Assembly: GCA_965261945.1 (NCBI GenBank)
Contig: CBDHEF010000002.1
Span: forward strand, 2,480,001 to 2,544,000
DNA: 64,000 nucleotides
Source of the DNA: VXOI01 sp965261945
GTDB lineage: Bacteria > Chloroflexota > Dehalococcoidia > Lucifugimonadales > UBA3495
Direction of reading: 5' to 3'
The position numbers and the translations under genes were made by a program. The notes under the pieces were generated by a model, which searched no databases, was not told the DNA's origin, and saw only the letters and a program-made list of their open reading frames with translations. Positions 27,441 to 36,889 of this stretch are shown in pieces; the first letter of the stretch is position 1; each line of letters opens with the position of its first letter.

Positions 27441-27911
27441 TTACGCGCCGTAGCGGGCGGCGGCTAGGGGGTCGCTGTACTCCTGGTTCTTCGTAGCCCA
27501 GAAGGCGGCGGCGATGTCGTCGCAGGCGGCGACCAGGTTCTCGGCGTTCTCCATGCTGACGGTCTGCTTGCACTGGCCGGCCAGCTTGATGGCGGCGTTG
27601 AACTTGGCGGCAATCTCGCCGGCGTCGGTGCCGGGCCAGGCGTAGTCTGCCCAGAGAATGCGAAGCTCTTCCTTGCACTTCTCTGCGTGCTCTTCCTTCA
27701 CCTGCACGTAGCGGCTGAAGGTGTTGGCGAAGGCCTGGTGGGCAGACATTTCAGAGCCAGGGGCCGGATGCTCCAGGTTCTGCATCCGCAGCACCATCTT
27801 CTGCACTGTCTGCGCCGCAATCTTGGCCGACACGGGGTCATAAATACCACAGGGAATATCACAATGGGCCTTGGCTGCCGCAGGCTTGAACCACCCGATC
27901 GGGTTGAACAT
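27441..27911 (-). CDS. sodN: Nickel-containing superoxide dismutase precursor
   Basis: Dismutates superoxide with a Ni centre bound by the hook HCDIPCGIYDP. Here the His-Cys motif follows a leader of about 16 residues (MFNPIGWFKPAAAKA) that must be removed to expose His1. The rest is helical and matches NiSOD length: VQKMVLRMQNLEHPAP, FANTFSRYVQVKEEHAEKCK, ELRILWADYAW. The second of two adjacent ATG codons (27911) has better ribosome spacing than 27914. The maturation protease SodX is not next to it. Confidence 0.93.
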   Translation of the reverse strand: MFNPIGWFKPAAAKAHCDIPCGIYDPVSAKIAAQTVQKMVLRMQNLEHPAPGSEMSAHQAFANTFSRYVQVKEEHAEKCKEELRILWADYAWPGTDAGEIAAKFNAAIKLAGQCKQTVSMENAENLVAACDDIAAAFWATKNQEYSDPLAAARYGA

Positions 27912-28039
27912 CATGCCCCTCCAATTCGAAATTCGTCAGGCTTTTGACCCGTTGACATCAAGCTATGGCATCAACACGAGCCGTCCAAAAGGTTAAAGGA
28001 AATCCGCCAACGGCGCAACCCGTCGCCCGCTCCTGGCAA

Positions 28040-28130
28040 GGTACCCTCAGTCGTTCCCTCACCATCCGGCGGAGGGTTAGAGCCTGCCCCCGCGAAAGAG
28101 GGGGGGCGGGGGAGGGGCCGTCCCCGTTCG
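28040..28130. repeat. Dispersed palindromic elements
   Basis: ccctcaccatccggcggagg and the G/C-run block gcccccgcgaaagagggggg lie between sodN and the acetyltransferase gene. Confidence 0.6.
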
Positions 28131-28187
28131 TGAATGGCGACTCCCTGTTGTTCTGGCGGGGGTCAAGGAGCGTGCTAGACTGGAATA

Positions 28188-28691
28188 ATGAACACTAATG
28201 AGTCCACCTGCATCCGGCGGGAGCATCCCGCGACGGAAGCGGCGTCGCTCCTCATCGCCGAGCTGGACGCCTACCTGGCGCCGCTGTACCCCAAGGAGAG
28301 CCAGCACGGGTACAGCATCGAAAAGCTGGTGCGGCAACAGGTAGAGTTCTTCGTGCTGTACCACGACGGCGAACCGGCGGGCTGCGGCGGGGTGCAGATA
28401 TTCACGGACCCGCAGGAACCGGACGGCGCATACGGCGAACTCAAGCGACTGTACGTGCGCAACGAGTTCCGCGGCCGCGGATTCGCCAAGCGGATGCTGA
28501 CACACCTTGAGCAATTGGCGTCGGCGAAGGGCGTAACCACCATGCGGCTGGAGACCGGCATCTACCAGCCGGAAGCCGTCGCGTTGTACGAAAAGAGCGG
28601 CTACCACCGCATCCCGCCCTTCGGCGACTACCCTGCCAACGACCCACTCAGCCTCTGCTACGAAAAGCGGCTGGACGGGCTGGAAACCTAG
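28188..28691 (+). CDS. GNAT family N-acetyltransferase
   Basis: 167 residues with the acetyl-CoA-binding motif A: ELKRLYVRNEFRGRGFAKRM. VTTMRLETGIYQPEAVALYE and KSGYHRIPPFGDYPAND follow, as in the fold's C-terminus. A tagact -10-like box lies only some 10 bases upstream, so the message may be nearly leaderless. The acceptor substrate is unknown. Confidence 0.88.
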   Translation: MNTNESTCIRREHPATEAASLLIAELDAYLAPLYPKESQHGYSIEKLVRQQVEFFVLYHDGEPAGCGGVQIFTDPQEPDGAYGELKRLYVRNEFRGRGFAKRMLTHLEQLASAKGVTTMRLETGIYQPEAVALYEKSGYHRIPPFGDYPANDPLSLCYEKRLDGLET

Positions 28692-28850
28692 CGCGGGCCT
28701 TTCGGCTGGCCTTGCTACTGGCATCGCCTGCTTTTGATCTGCAATCGGTTCCCGCTAACTCGTGAGTGGCGTGGCTGTCCCCACTGAGTCTGCACTGTTG
28801 TTGAGAAGAATTGCATCTGTTAAATTGCCGTCTACAACTAAGCAGTATGG

Positions 28851-29366
28851 TTGAGCCGGTATATGGTGGACGCGCTGTTAGGCCCGCGAGATCTGGAAGA
28901 ACGCCTATCCATGGCCTACGCTCATGCGGTAGCAGCCAGGGGTGGCTATATTACTGCCGTTTATGACTTGGACAGGGATGGCATTGATTTGCGTATTCGG
29001 GCGGGAGGGGCGATGCGGCCGGCACTCGACCTCCAGTTGAAAGCCACCATAAATTTGGGCGCTCCGAGGGATGACGGCGCGTTCCGATTTCCGTTGCCTA
29101 GACGGAATCACAACCTGCTGTGTATACCCACCCAAACACCTCGGCTTCTTGTCGTTCTCGATTTGCCGCAGGATCAACAGCAGTGGATGACCGTTAGCCA
29201 CGATGAACTCATTCTCAGGCATCGGGCGTATTGGGCAAATCTGAGTGGCCGAGAAGAAACGCAAAACGATAATTCAATCACTGTCCCTATCCCGGCCAAG
29301 AATCTGTTTAACGTCCCAAGCCTACAGGCACTGATGGATCAGTCTAGGGGAGGGAGAATACAGTGA
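28851..29366 (+). CDS. DUF4365-type protein (nuclease-like fold), first gene of a two-gene module
   Basis: 171 residues (TTG 28851; ATG 28863 also possible). It shows ERLSMAYAHAVAARGGYITA, DLDRDGIDLRIRAGG and LDLQLKATI, the D...Q-x-K arrangement of DUF4365 proteins, which have a PD-(D/E)XK-like core. A later part (TPRLLVVLDLPQDQQQWMTV) fits the same family. DUF4365 proteins are often near restriction or defence genes. It overlaps the next gene by four bases (GTGA), so the two are translationally coupled. Nuclease activity is inference only. Confidence 0.72.
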   Translation: MSRYMVDALLGPRDLEERLSMAYAHAVAARGGYITAVYDLDRDGIDLRIRAGGAMRPALDLQLKATINLGAPRDDGAFRFPLPRRNHNLLCIPTQTPRLLVVLDLPQDQQQWMTVSHDELILRHRAYWANLSGREETQNDNSITVPIPAKNLFNVPSLQALMDQSRGGRIQ

Positions 29367-30517
29367 CAACGAACTTGGGAGATCGCAAAGTACTACTGGC
29401 TGTTTCTCCGCTGGCTTTGTCCGCTTATGCCCAAGGGGCAGGGTGGTCGAAGTCTGAGAACTATGGCGACTACTCCGACGTGTACTCGGGTCCACGCTTG
29501 CCGGAAATTATTATTCCACGGACCCAGCGGTTGGGCGATTATGCGCAGACCGTGGCTCGCCTTATTGAGATCTTCGCTCAAGTCGCTGAAGTCGATGAGG
29601 CCGCTCTCTACAGCGACCTGATGGTCGCCGACCGGGATGTGACCCGCGTACGAGTCAATGACGGCGATGTTAACGGTACCATTGACCTGGAACAGGGGGC
29701 CAATTTGGTGAGCGGCTCGCGGGATATGCTGCTTGCTGCGGCCTGCTCTCTGCACGAACCCAAGGCTGTCTATCGAGCCGGTGCAAATAAAGAAGCTAAC
29801 GAATATTTGCGTCGGGTGCGTCTTGGTCAAACGGAACACGGTAGCTTCGTAGTCACATTGGTCTCTCCCGTCATTCCGCCTCTGGCGCAACAGCCTCTTC
29901 TTCCTGATATGGAAAATGACGAAGGCCCTCCGGAGCGTCAAGTGACGCGTCGATTGGCGCAGGCATTGTTGGCCACCCACAGTGCGACGGCAAGAACTAT
30001 GGGCGGGGACATGGAGGCTTTCACCCGTGCCGTCCCCGAAGGAACCAGCGCCAATCTATGCGAAGCGCTGGTAGAAATGATTGGGCCTTTCCAGACGCTG
30101 GACGTGAGTACGACCTGGGCTCGGACTCGTCCGGTGCGGGGATCAAGGGATGTGGTCCGTTTCTCAAAAGATGATTCACTTATCCTGCGTGAAGCTGCCC
30201 GGTCGTTCCGCCACCGCGAACCGAAACTGGACGTCAGCCTGTTTGGTTCCGTACAAAGACTTAAGCGGGACGACAGCGAAACCGATGGCACAGTCACACT
30301 GCGGGCCTATATTGACGGGAAAACACAGTCCGTAACCGCGGTATTGAGTGAGTACGACTACAACCGTGCCATCGCGGCTCACAGAGACAAAGCGCCGGTC
30401 ATAGTGGAAGGGGATCTTGACCGGTTCGGCCAACGGTGGCGCTTGGTCAACCCGCGTCTCGCAAAAATTATTTCTGAAGAGGACGACGAGAATAATGTTG
30501 AGGGTGATATACCGTAA
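29363..30517 (+). CDS. Unknown protein, second gene of the DUF4365 module
   Basis: 384 residues from GTG 29363. No family recognised. The N-terminal half contains NYGDYSDVYSGPRLPEIIIP and a region on mapping lengths (LIEIFAQVAEVDEAALYSDL). The middle has LREAARSFRHREPKLDVSLF and the C-terminus a beta-rich unit: TVTLRAYIDGKTQSVTAVLS, YNRAIAAHRDKAPVIVEGDL, RWRLVNPRLAKII. That last unit looks like an OB- or Tudor-like barrel repeated in many uncharacterised phage-defence-linked proteins. Strict coupling with the DUF4365 gene implies joint action. Confidence 0.6.
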   Translation: MTTNLGDRKVLLAVSPLALSAYAQGAGWSKSENYGDYSDVYSGPRLPEIIIPRTQRLGDYAQTVARLIEIFAQVAEVDEAALYSDLMVADRDVTRVRVNDGDVNGTIDLEQGANLVSGSRDMLLAAACSLHEPKAVYRAGANKEANEYLRRVRLGQTEHGSFVVTLVSPVIPPLAQQPLLPDMENDEGPPERQVTRRLAQALLATHSATARTMGGDMEAFTRAVPEGTSANLCEALVEMIGPFQTLDVSTTWARTRPVRGSRDVVRFSKDDSLILREAARSFRHREPKLDVSLFGSVQRLKRDDSETDGTVTLRAYIDGKTQSVTAVLSEYDYNRAIAAHRDKAPVIVEGDLDRFGQRWRLVNPRLAKIISEEDDENNVEGDIP

Positions 30518-30866
30518 TCCAGCGGCCAGTAAGAGCGCCAACTGTATGGGTCCATAGCTGCGTTCCGCGAGGCATACTCTCAGTAGCTGATATTCGCTGT
30601 TAGCGCATCCATCTTTGGTCTGTTACCGTGAGACTACCCCCTACAAGCAATCGATAACCTTCTGTTTCCCCTCTTGGCATACCCTGCCCTCTCCGCTGGA
30701 GAGGGATTTCTGTGTTATGGGTTTCTTTCTGGTCATACCCTCTACATTCCTAATTGAACGGGCTATAATTGCGCGACAGGCTGCCCCTTTACAGCATCAT
30801 TCACGGCGCGGGCGGCAGCGCCTCCCGTTGCGCCTGACCCTATCCTTTCCCGACGGAGATGACCCT
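30518..30866. other. Intergenic region before ilvD
   Basis: About 350 bases. A TATAAT-like box at 30762-30767 (ggctataattgcg) may be part of the ilvD promoter. Apart from a short palindrome (ccctctccgctggagaggg, 30688-30706) I see nothing that supports a gene. Confidence 0.5.
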
Positions 30867-32558
30867 GTGGCCACCACCATGAGCAAACCCGCCAAGACCA
30901 AACACCGCAGCGCCGAGATCACCCACGACCCGCAGCGCGCGCCGGCACGCGCCATGCTGATGGCCATGGGCATCACCCACGAGGACATGGAAAAACCCTT
31001 CGTCGCCATCGCCAACCTGGCCAGCGACGTCACTCCCTGCAACGTCCACTTGGGCCGCTTCGCTCAAGGCGCCAAGGAAGGCGTCCGAGCCGCAGACGGC
31101 GTGCCCTTCGAGTTCGGCACCATCACCGTCAGCGACGGCATATCCATGGGCACCGAGGGCATGAAGACCTCGCTGGTCAGCCGCGAGGTCATCGCCGACT
31201 CCATCGAGCTGGTCACCTTCGGAGAGCGCATGGACGGCCTCATCACCATCGCCGGCTGCGACAAGAATATGCCCGGCTGCATGATGGCCCTGGCCCGGCT
31301 CAACGTTCCCGGCATCTTCATGTACGGCGGCTCCATCATGCCCGGCCAGCACAACGGCAAGGACGTGAACATCCAGGACGTGTTCGAGGCCGTCGGCGCC
31401 TACGCCAAGGGCGACGTCACCTTCGAGGAGCTGCGGGAACTGGAATGCCGCGCCTGCCCCGGCGAGGGTTCCTGCGCCGGTCTGTTCACCGCCAACACCA
31501 TGTCCACCGCCATCGAGGTGATGGGTATGTCGCTGCCCGGCGACGCCTCCATCCCGGCCATCGACCCGCGCAAGCTGGGCGAGGCCCGCGACGTGGGCCG
31601 AACCCTGATGCGCCTGCTGGAAGAGGATGTGCGCCCCCGCGACATCATGACCAAGCAGGCTTTCGAGAACGCCATCACCGTGGGCGTGGCCATGGGCGGC
31701 TCCACCAACATCGTGCTGCACCTGCTGGCCATGGCCCGGGAGTCCGAGGTGCCGCTGTCCCTGGAAGACTTCGAGCGCATCAGCGCCGGCACGCCCTACA
31801 TCGCCGACATGAAGCCGGCGGGACGCTACGTGATGGCCGACCTGTCGCGCTACGGCGGAATCGCGCTGGTGATGAAGCGGCTGCTGGCGGCGGGCCTGCT
31901 GCACGGCGACGCCATGACGGTCACCGGCAAGACCTTGGCCGAGAACCTGGAGGGCATCACCGTTATTGACGACCAGCCGGTCATCACGCAGGTGGACACG
32001 CCTCGCAGTCCCACCGGCGGGCTGGCCATCCTTCGCGGCAACCTGGCCCCCGACGGCGCGGTCATCAAGGTTGCCGGCCACCAGGAGCGCGTCTACCGTG
32101 GCCCGGCGCGGGTGTTCGACCAGGAACCCGCCGCCTTCCAGTCCATCCAGCGCGGCGAAGTCAAGGCCGGCGACATCGTAATCATCCGCTACGAGGGACC
32201 CAAGGGCGGCCCCGGTATGCAGGAGATGCTGGGGGTCACCGCCGCCATCGTGGGCCAGGGCCTGGGCGACGACGTGGCGCTGGTAACCGACGGCCGCTTC
32301 TCCGGCGCCAGCCACGGGCCGATGGTCGGTCACGTGGCCCCCGAGGCGGCGGTGGGCGGCCCCATCGCGCTGCTGCGGGAGGGCGACGAAGTCACCCTCG
32401 ATATCCCGGCCCGCCAGCTAAACGTCAAGCTCACCGAGGAGGAGCTGACCGACCGCCGCGCCAACTGGCAGCCCCTCCCGCCCAACTACACCACCGGCGC
32501 CCTGGCCAAGTACGCCAAGCTCGCGTCGTCGGCATCCGAGGGCGCAGTAACGGGGTAG
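30867..32558 (+). CDS. ilvD: Dihydroxy-acid dehydratase
   Basis: 563 residues; dehydrates 2,3-dihydroxy acids in branched-chain amino acid synthesis using an Fe-S cluster. Cluster Cys regions are NLASDVTPCNVHLGRFAQ, TIAGCDKNMPGCMMALAR and ACPGEGSCAGLFTANTMSTA. The C-terminal part has LVTDGRFSGASHGPMVGHVA. GTG 30867 is chosen for its ribosome site (cggagatgaccct) and family length; the open frame extends to 30615 but that region is not conserved. ATG 30879 is close. Confidence 0.95.
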   Translation: MATTMSKPAKTKHRSAEITHDPQRAPARAMLMAMGITHEDMEKPFVAIANLASDVTPCNVHLGRFAQGAKEGVRAADGVPFEFGTITVSDGISMGTEGMKTSLVSREVIADSIELVTFGERMDGLITIAGCDKNMPGCMMALARLNVPGIFMYGGSIMPGQHNGKDVNIQDVFEAVGAYAKGDVTFEELRELECRACPGEGSCAGLFTANTMSTAIEVMGMSLPGDASIPAIDPRKLGEARDVGRTLMRLLEEDVRPRDIMTKQAFENAITVGVAMGGSTNIVLHLLAMARESEVPLSLEDFERISAGTPYIADMKPAGRYVMADLSRYGGIALVMKRLLAAGLLHGDAMTVTGKTLAENLEGITVIDDQPVITQVDTPRSPTGGLAILRGNLAPDGAVIKVAGHQERVYRGPARVFDQEPAAFQSIQRGEVKAGDIVIIRYEGPKGGPGMQEMLGVTAAIVGQGLGDDVALVTDGRFSGASHGPMVGHVAPEAAVGGPIALLREGDEVTLDIPARQLNVKLTEEELTDRRANWQPLPPNYTTGALAKYAKLASSASEGAVTG

Positions 32559-32579
32559 ACAACGGGAGCGCGAGACAAG

Positions 32580-32602
32580 CCGCCCGGACACTCCGGGCGG
32601 CG
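32580..32602 (+). terminator. Terminator after ilvD
   Basis: Perfect nine-base stem ccgcccgga / tccgggcgg with a three-base loop, then cgttat. Confidence 0.7.
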
Positions 32603-32653
32603 TTATCTGCCTACAGCCCACCGGGAAACGAATCACCGGATTGGCAACGTCCC

Positions 32654-33013
32654 ATGATACTGACTCACGACTTGACTAAGGTACAACTCGACAGGGTAGC
32701 CGAAATCGTCCGGGAAGACCTGACGGAAGGGTTCGGTGACAAGTTCGTCTTCGACCCAATATGGGTCATCCCCTACATAAGCGATGCTTTCCCCGACGAC
32801 CCCATGGACTTCATGCGGATATTGATCATTTTCGATGGAGACCAGGGCTTGCTGGATGCTTCTTGGACATCAGGTATGATTCGCCGCATGTGGCCAAAGC
32901 TGGAGGAGGCAGGCGTCAACCATTTTCCCGTCAGATCGTTCATCAGCAAGCGCGAATGGGAACGGCATGCCAAGAAGAACTGGGAAAAGTACCTTGCCGA
33001 GAACCGAAGGTGA
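32654..33013 (+). CDS. Unknown protein coupled to a HEPN protein
   Basis: 119 residues, acidic. It has a central VFDPIWVIPYISDAFPDDPM and DFMRILIIFDGDQGLLDASW, and a basic C-terminus (ISKREWERHAKKNWEKYLAE). It lacks the GSxxxG signature of minimal nucleotidyltransferases that pair with HEPN, although its position, size and acidic strand pattern would suit a divergent member. Its stop overlaps the GTG of the HEPN gene (GTGA). Role as antitoxin is inference. Confidence 0.6.
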   Translation: MILTHDLTKVQLDRVAEIVREDLTEGFGDKFVFDPIWVIPYISDAFPDDPMDFMRILIIFDGDQGLLDASWTSGMIRRMWPKLEEAGVNHFPVRSFISKREWERHAKKNWEKYLAENRR

Positions 33014-33489
33014 GAGCGCTCGATCTTATTGCAGCGGCCAAGCTGCTGGCCGAAAATCCCAGAAGAGGGAGGCCTCCCGAAGCAAATCTCCGCAGGGCAA
33101 TCAGCACTGCATACTATGCGCTCTTTCATTGTCTGGCTGAGAATTGCGCGGACACGATGGTGGGCGGGTCAGGCGCAAGAAGAAGCAGGGAGGCTTGGCG
33201 GCAGGTTTACCGGGCACTGGAACACGGAATGGCCAGACGGCGTTGCGGCGACAAGAGTTCAATGCAGAATTTCCCTCCCGAAATTATAAATTTCGGGACC
33301 GATTTCGTTGAAATGCAGGATTTGAGGCACACCGCTGACTACGATCCTCTTGCATCGATTCCTACTAAGGATGAAGTGATTCAATACATCAACAACGCAG
33401 AGGATGTCATTCGCGGATTCCCCAACGCCCCGATAGTGGACCGACGAGCCTTCGCCGTTCACGTCCTTGTGAGCGCGAGAAGAAACTGA
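33010..33489 (+). CDS. HEPN-domain protein
   Basis: 159 residues from GTG 33010, which overlaps the preceding stop codon. It shows LRRAISTAYYALFHCLAENC, the usual HEPN helix, and MQDLRHTADYDPLA with an R-x-x-A-D-Y pattern near the typical RNase motif Rx4-6H. HEPN proteins are RNases or regulators in toxin-antitoxin and defence systems. The longer frame beginning at 32761 is a shadow of the upstream gene. Confidence 0.72.
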   Translation: MRALDLIAAAKLLAENPRRGRPPEANLRRAISTAYYALFHCLAENCADTMVGGSGARRSREAWRQVYRALEHGMARRRCGDKSSMQNFPPEIINFGTDFVEMQDLRHTADYDPLASIPTKDEVIQYINNAEDVIRGFPNAPIVDRRAFAVHVLVSARRN

Positions 33490-33548
33490 CCGTCCGGTCA
33501 CAACCGCCCCAACGCAACCCAAACCAAACCACGTCAGGAGTGCATACC

Positions 33549-34709
<1,161 letters not shown>

Positions 34710-34840
34710 AATAAAATCCCCATGCCTACCGGAATCAGCGTCGCCTCCGCTGAGGGCGGCAGGCCCGGGAAAGGCGGCGCGCTGACAAGGTCGGGGATTA
34801 TGTATGCGATGCAGTCCACCCGTTTTCGGGAGAGTTCGTT

Positions 34841-36889
34841 TTGACTACACTCACTTCCTTGGACACTTGTCTGCCCCGCGCACTGGCCGCCGGACACGCC
34901 GAAATCAGCGGCGAGGGCCGCAACGAGCGCATCCGCTACATCGCCGCCGGCTTCTCTACGCGGTGGAGCGACCCAGAAGAGAAGGTGCGCGCCGAGCTGT
35001 GGGCCGAGCTAATCCACAAGTACGAATACCCGCCGGAACGCATAGGCTTTGAGATGAACGTTCCCCGGCGGCTGCCCAACGACTACGCCGACCTGGTGGT
35101 CTACAACGACGACGAACTGAAATCGCCTTACTTCGTTTTCGAGTGCAAGCGTTCCGACCTGTCCGATGCCGCCTTTAACCAGTCCATCGAGCAGGCTTGC
35201 GGCAACCGGGCCAGCTTGGGCGCGGCCTACTCCGGCGCGGTAGCCGGCCTTACCCGCCGCCTGTTGCGTTTCGACAAATTCCCGCCCATGGAGCGCGACC
35301 GCAACCACCTTACCGACATCCCGGTGCGCTACGGCCTGCCCCCCGAATGGCGCTTCTACAAGAACGAGCCGGGCAGAGACCTGGCAGCAATCCCCCGGGA
35401 AGAACTGCGGGCCGCCATCCGCAAGTGCCATCAAACCCTGTGGGAGGGCGGACGCCGCAGCCCCATCGCCGCCTTTGGCGAGTTCTCCAAAATCGTTTTC
35501 ATCAAACACCGCGACGAAAAGAACCCGGACCGCGAGGACGGCAAACCCTACAACTTCCAGCGCCGCGACGGGGAAACCGCAGATATTCTTGCCAGACGGG
35601 TACGCGAACTCTATGAAGATGAAAAGGAACGAGAACCCGATGTTTTCACCGAAAGCATCAACGTTGACGCTCCCATCCTGGCCCAATGCGTGGAGCACCT
35701 GGAAGGCATTTCCCTTGACCGCACCGAGTTGGACACCAAGGGAGTGGCCTTTGAGGAGTTTATGGGCAGCTTCTTCAAGGGCGACTTCGGGCAATACTTC
35801 ACGCCTCGTGAGTTAATTGCCTTCGCCGTTGCCGTACTTGAGCCAAAACGCGCCGACCTTGTCCTCGACCCCGCCTGCGGCTCCGGCGGGTTTCTGCTCT
35901 ACGCCCTGGACCATGTGCGCCGGGAAGCCGGCCGCCGTTTTCCGCACAACGAAACAGACCCGCGCCAGAGCATTGACCATTTCAATTACTGGCATGATTT
36001 CGCTCAACACAACCTGTTCGGCATCGAAGTCAACGACGAACTGGCCCGCGTCGCCAAGATGAATATGATTATCCACGACGACGGCCACACCAACATCGTC
36101 GGCCACGACGCCCTGGACTTTGTGGAAAATCTGGAAGACAAACACGGCGGACTGGCGGAAGGCAAGTTTGACCTGGTTCTCACCAACCCGCCCTTCGGCG
36201 CCGTTATCAAGCGCGTGGAGAAAGGCGACGGCTATCTGGAACAGTTCGAGTTGATGCGCTACCTCAGTAAAAACCACCCGTTGCATAGTGACATACCGGG
36301 AAGCGGCGATGAGACTGATACCAAGCTGGTTCCCAAATCCGTGAAACCCCGCGCCAGCATCAAGACGGAAATAGTTTTCCTGGAGCGCATCCACTCTTTC
36401 CTGAAGCCGGGAACCGGACGCGCCGCCGTGGTGCTGCCCGACGGCATTCTCACCAACTCATCGCTCCAGGGTGTGCGCGACTGGCTGCTGGCCCGCTTCC
36501 AACTGCTGGCCGTGGTCAGCCTGCCCCAGTTCGCCTTCCAGCACTATGACGCCGGCGTAAAGGCCAGCATCGTCTTCCTGCGCCGACTCAGAGACGGCGA
36601 GACCGTCCCTGACGACACTCCCATCTTTATGGCGCTTACCGAAAACATCGGCTACGACGCCACCGGACGCAAGACCTTCATCGTAACCGTGGAGTCCGAG
36701 AAACCCGGCAAAGAAAAGGTCGAAATACATAGTTGCGACCTGTTCGATTACCGCGTTTACTACGAGTGGAGCAGCGGCGGCCCCGGCGAATCCGGCTGGA
36801 GCGAGCGCCGCCGCGAAGTCATCCCCGGCACCGGACTGGCCGGCCAATGGCGGAAGTTCCAGCGGGATCCAAGACCTTTTTTCGTGTAG
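34841..36889 (+). CDS. Restriction-modification N-6 adenine methylase with N-terminal nuclease-like domain
   Basis: 682 residues. The N-terminal about 130 residues resemble the type I R-protein N-terminus: NVPRRLPNDYADLVVYNDDE and YFVFECKRSDLSD give the D...ExK nuclease pattern at about residues 85-103. The methylase follows: motif I VLDPACGSGGFLLYALDHV (about 342), and motif IV DLVLTNPPFGAVIKR (about 447). RAAVVLPDGILTNSSLQGVR is also typical. A nuclease plus HsdM-like methylase in one chain, beside a separate specificity gene, recalls BcgI-type enzymes more than classic type I. The TTG start fits the family. No separate hsdR is present. Confidence 0.88.
   Translation: MTTLTSLDTCLPRALAAGHAEISGEGRNERIRYIAAGFSTRWSDPEEKVRAELWAELIHKYEYPPERIGFEMNVPRRLPNDYADLVVYNDDELKSPYFVFECKRSDLSDAAFNQSIEQACGNRASLGAAYSGAVAGLTRRLLRFDKFPPMERDRNHLTDIPVRYGLPPEWRFYKNEPGRDLAAIPREELRAAIRKCHQTLWEGGRRSPIAAFGEFSKIVFIKHRDEKNPDREDGKPYNFQRRDGETADILARRVRELYEDEKEREPDVFTESINVDAPILAQCVEHLEGISLDRTELDTKGVAFEEFMGSFFKGDFGQYFTPRELIAFAVAVLEPKRADLVLDPACGSGGFLLYALDHVRREAGRRFPHNETDPRQSIDHFNYWHDFAQHNLFGIEVNDELARVAKMNMIIHDDGHTNIVGHDALDFVENLEDKHGGLAEGKFDLVLTNPPFGAVIKRVEKGDGYLEQFELMRYLSKNHPLHSDIPGSGDETDTKLVPKSVKPRASIKTEIVFLERIHSFLKPGTGRAAVVLPDGILTNSSLQGVRDWLLARFQLLAVVSLPQFAFQHYDAGVKASIVFLRRLRDGETVPDDTPIFMALTENIGYDATGRKTFIVTVESEKPGKEKVEIHSCDLFDYRVYYEWSSGGPGESGWSERRREVIPGTGLAGQWRKFQRDPRPFFV

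Noticed and set aside
32761..33009. Long N-terminal extension of the HEPN frame
   Set aside because: It is an alternative frame of the coupled upstream gene.
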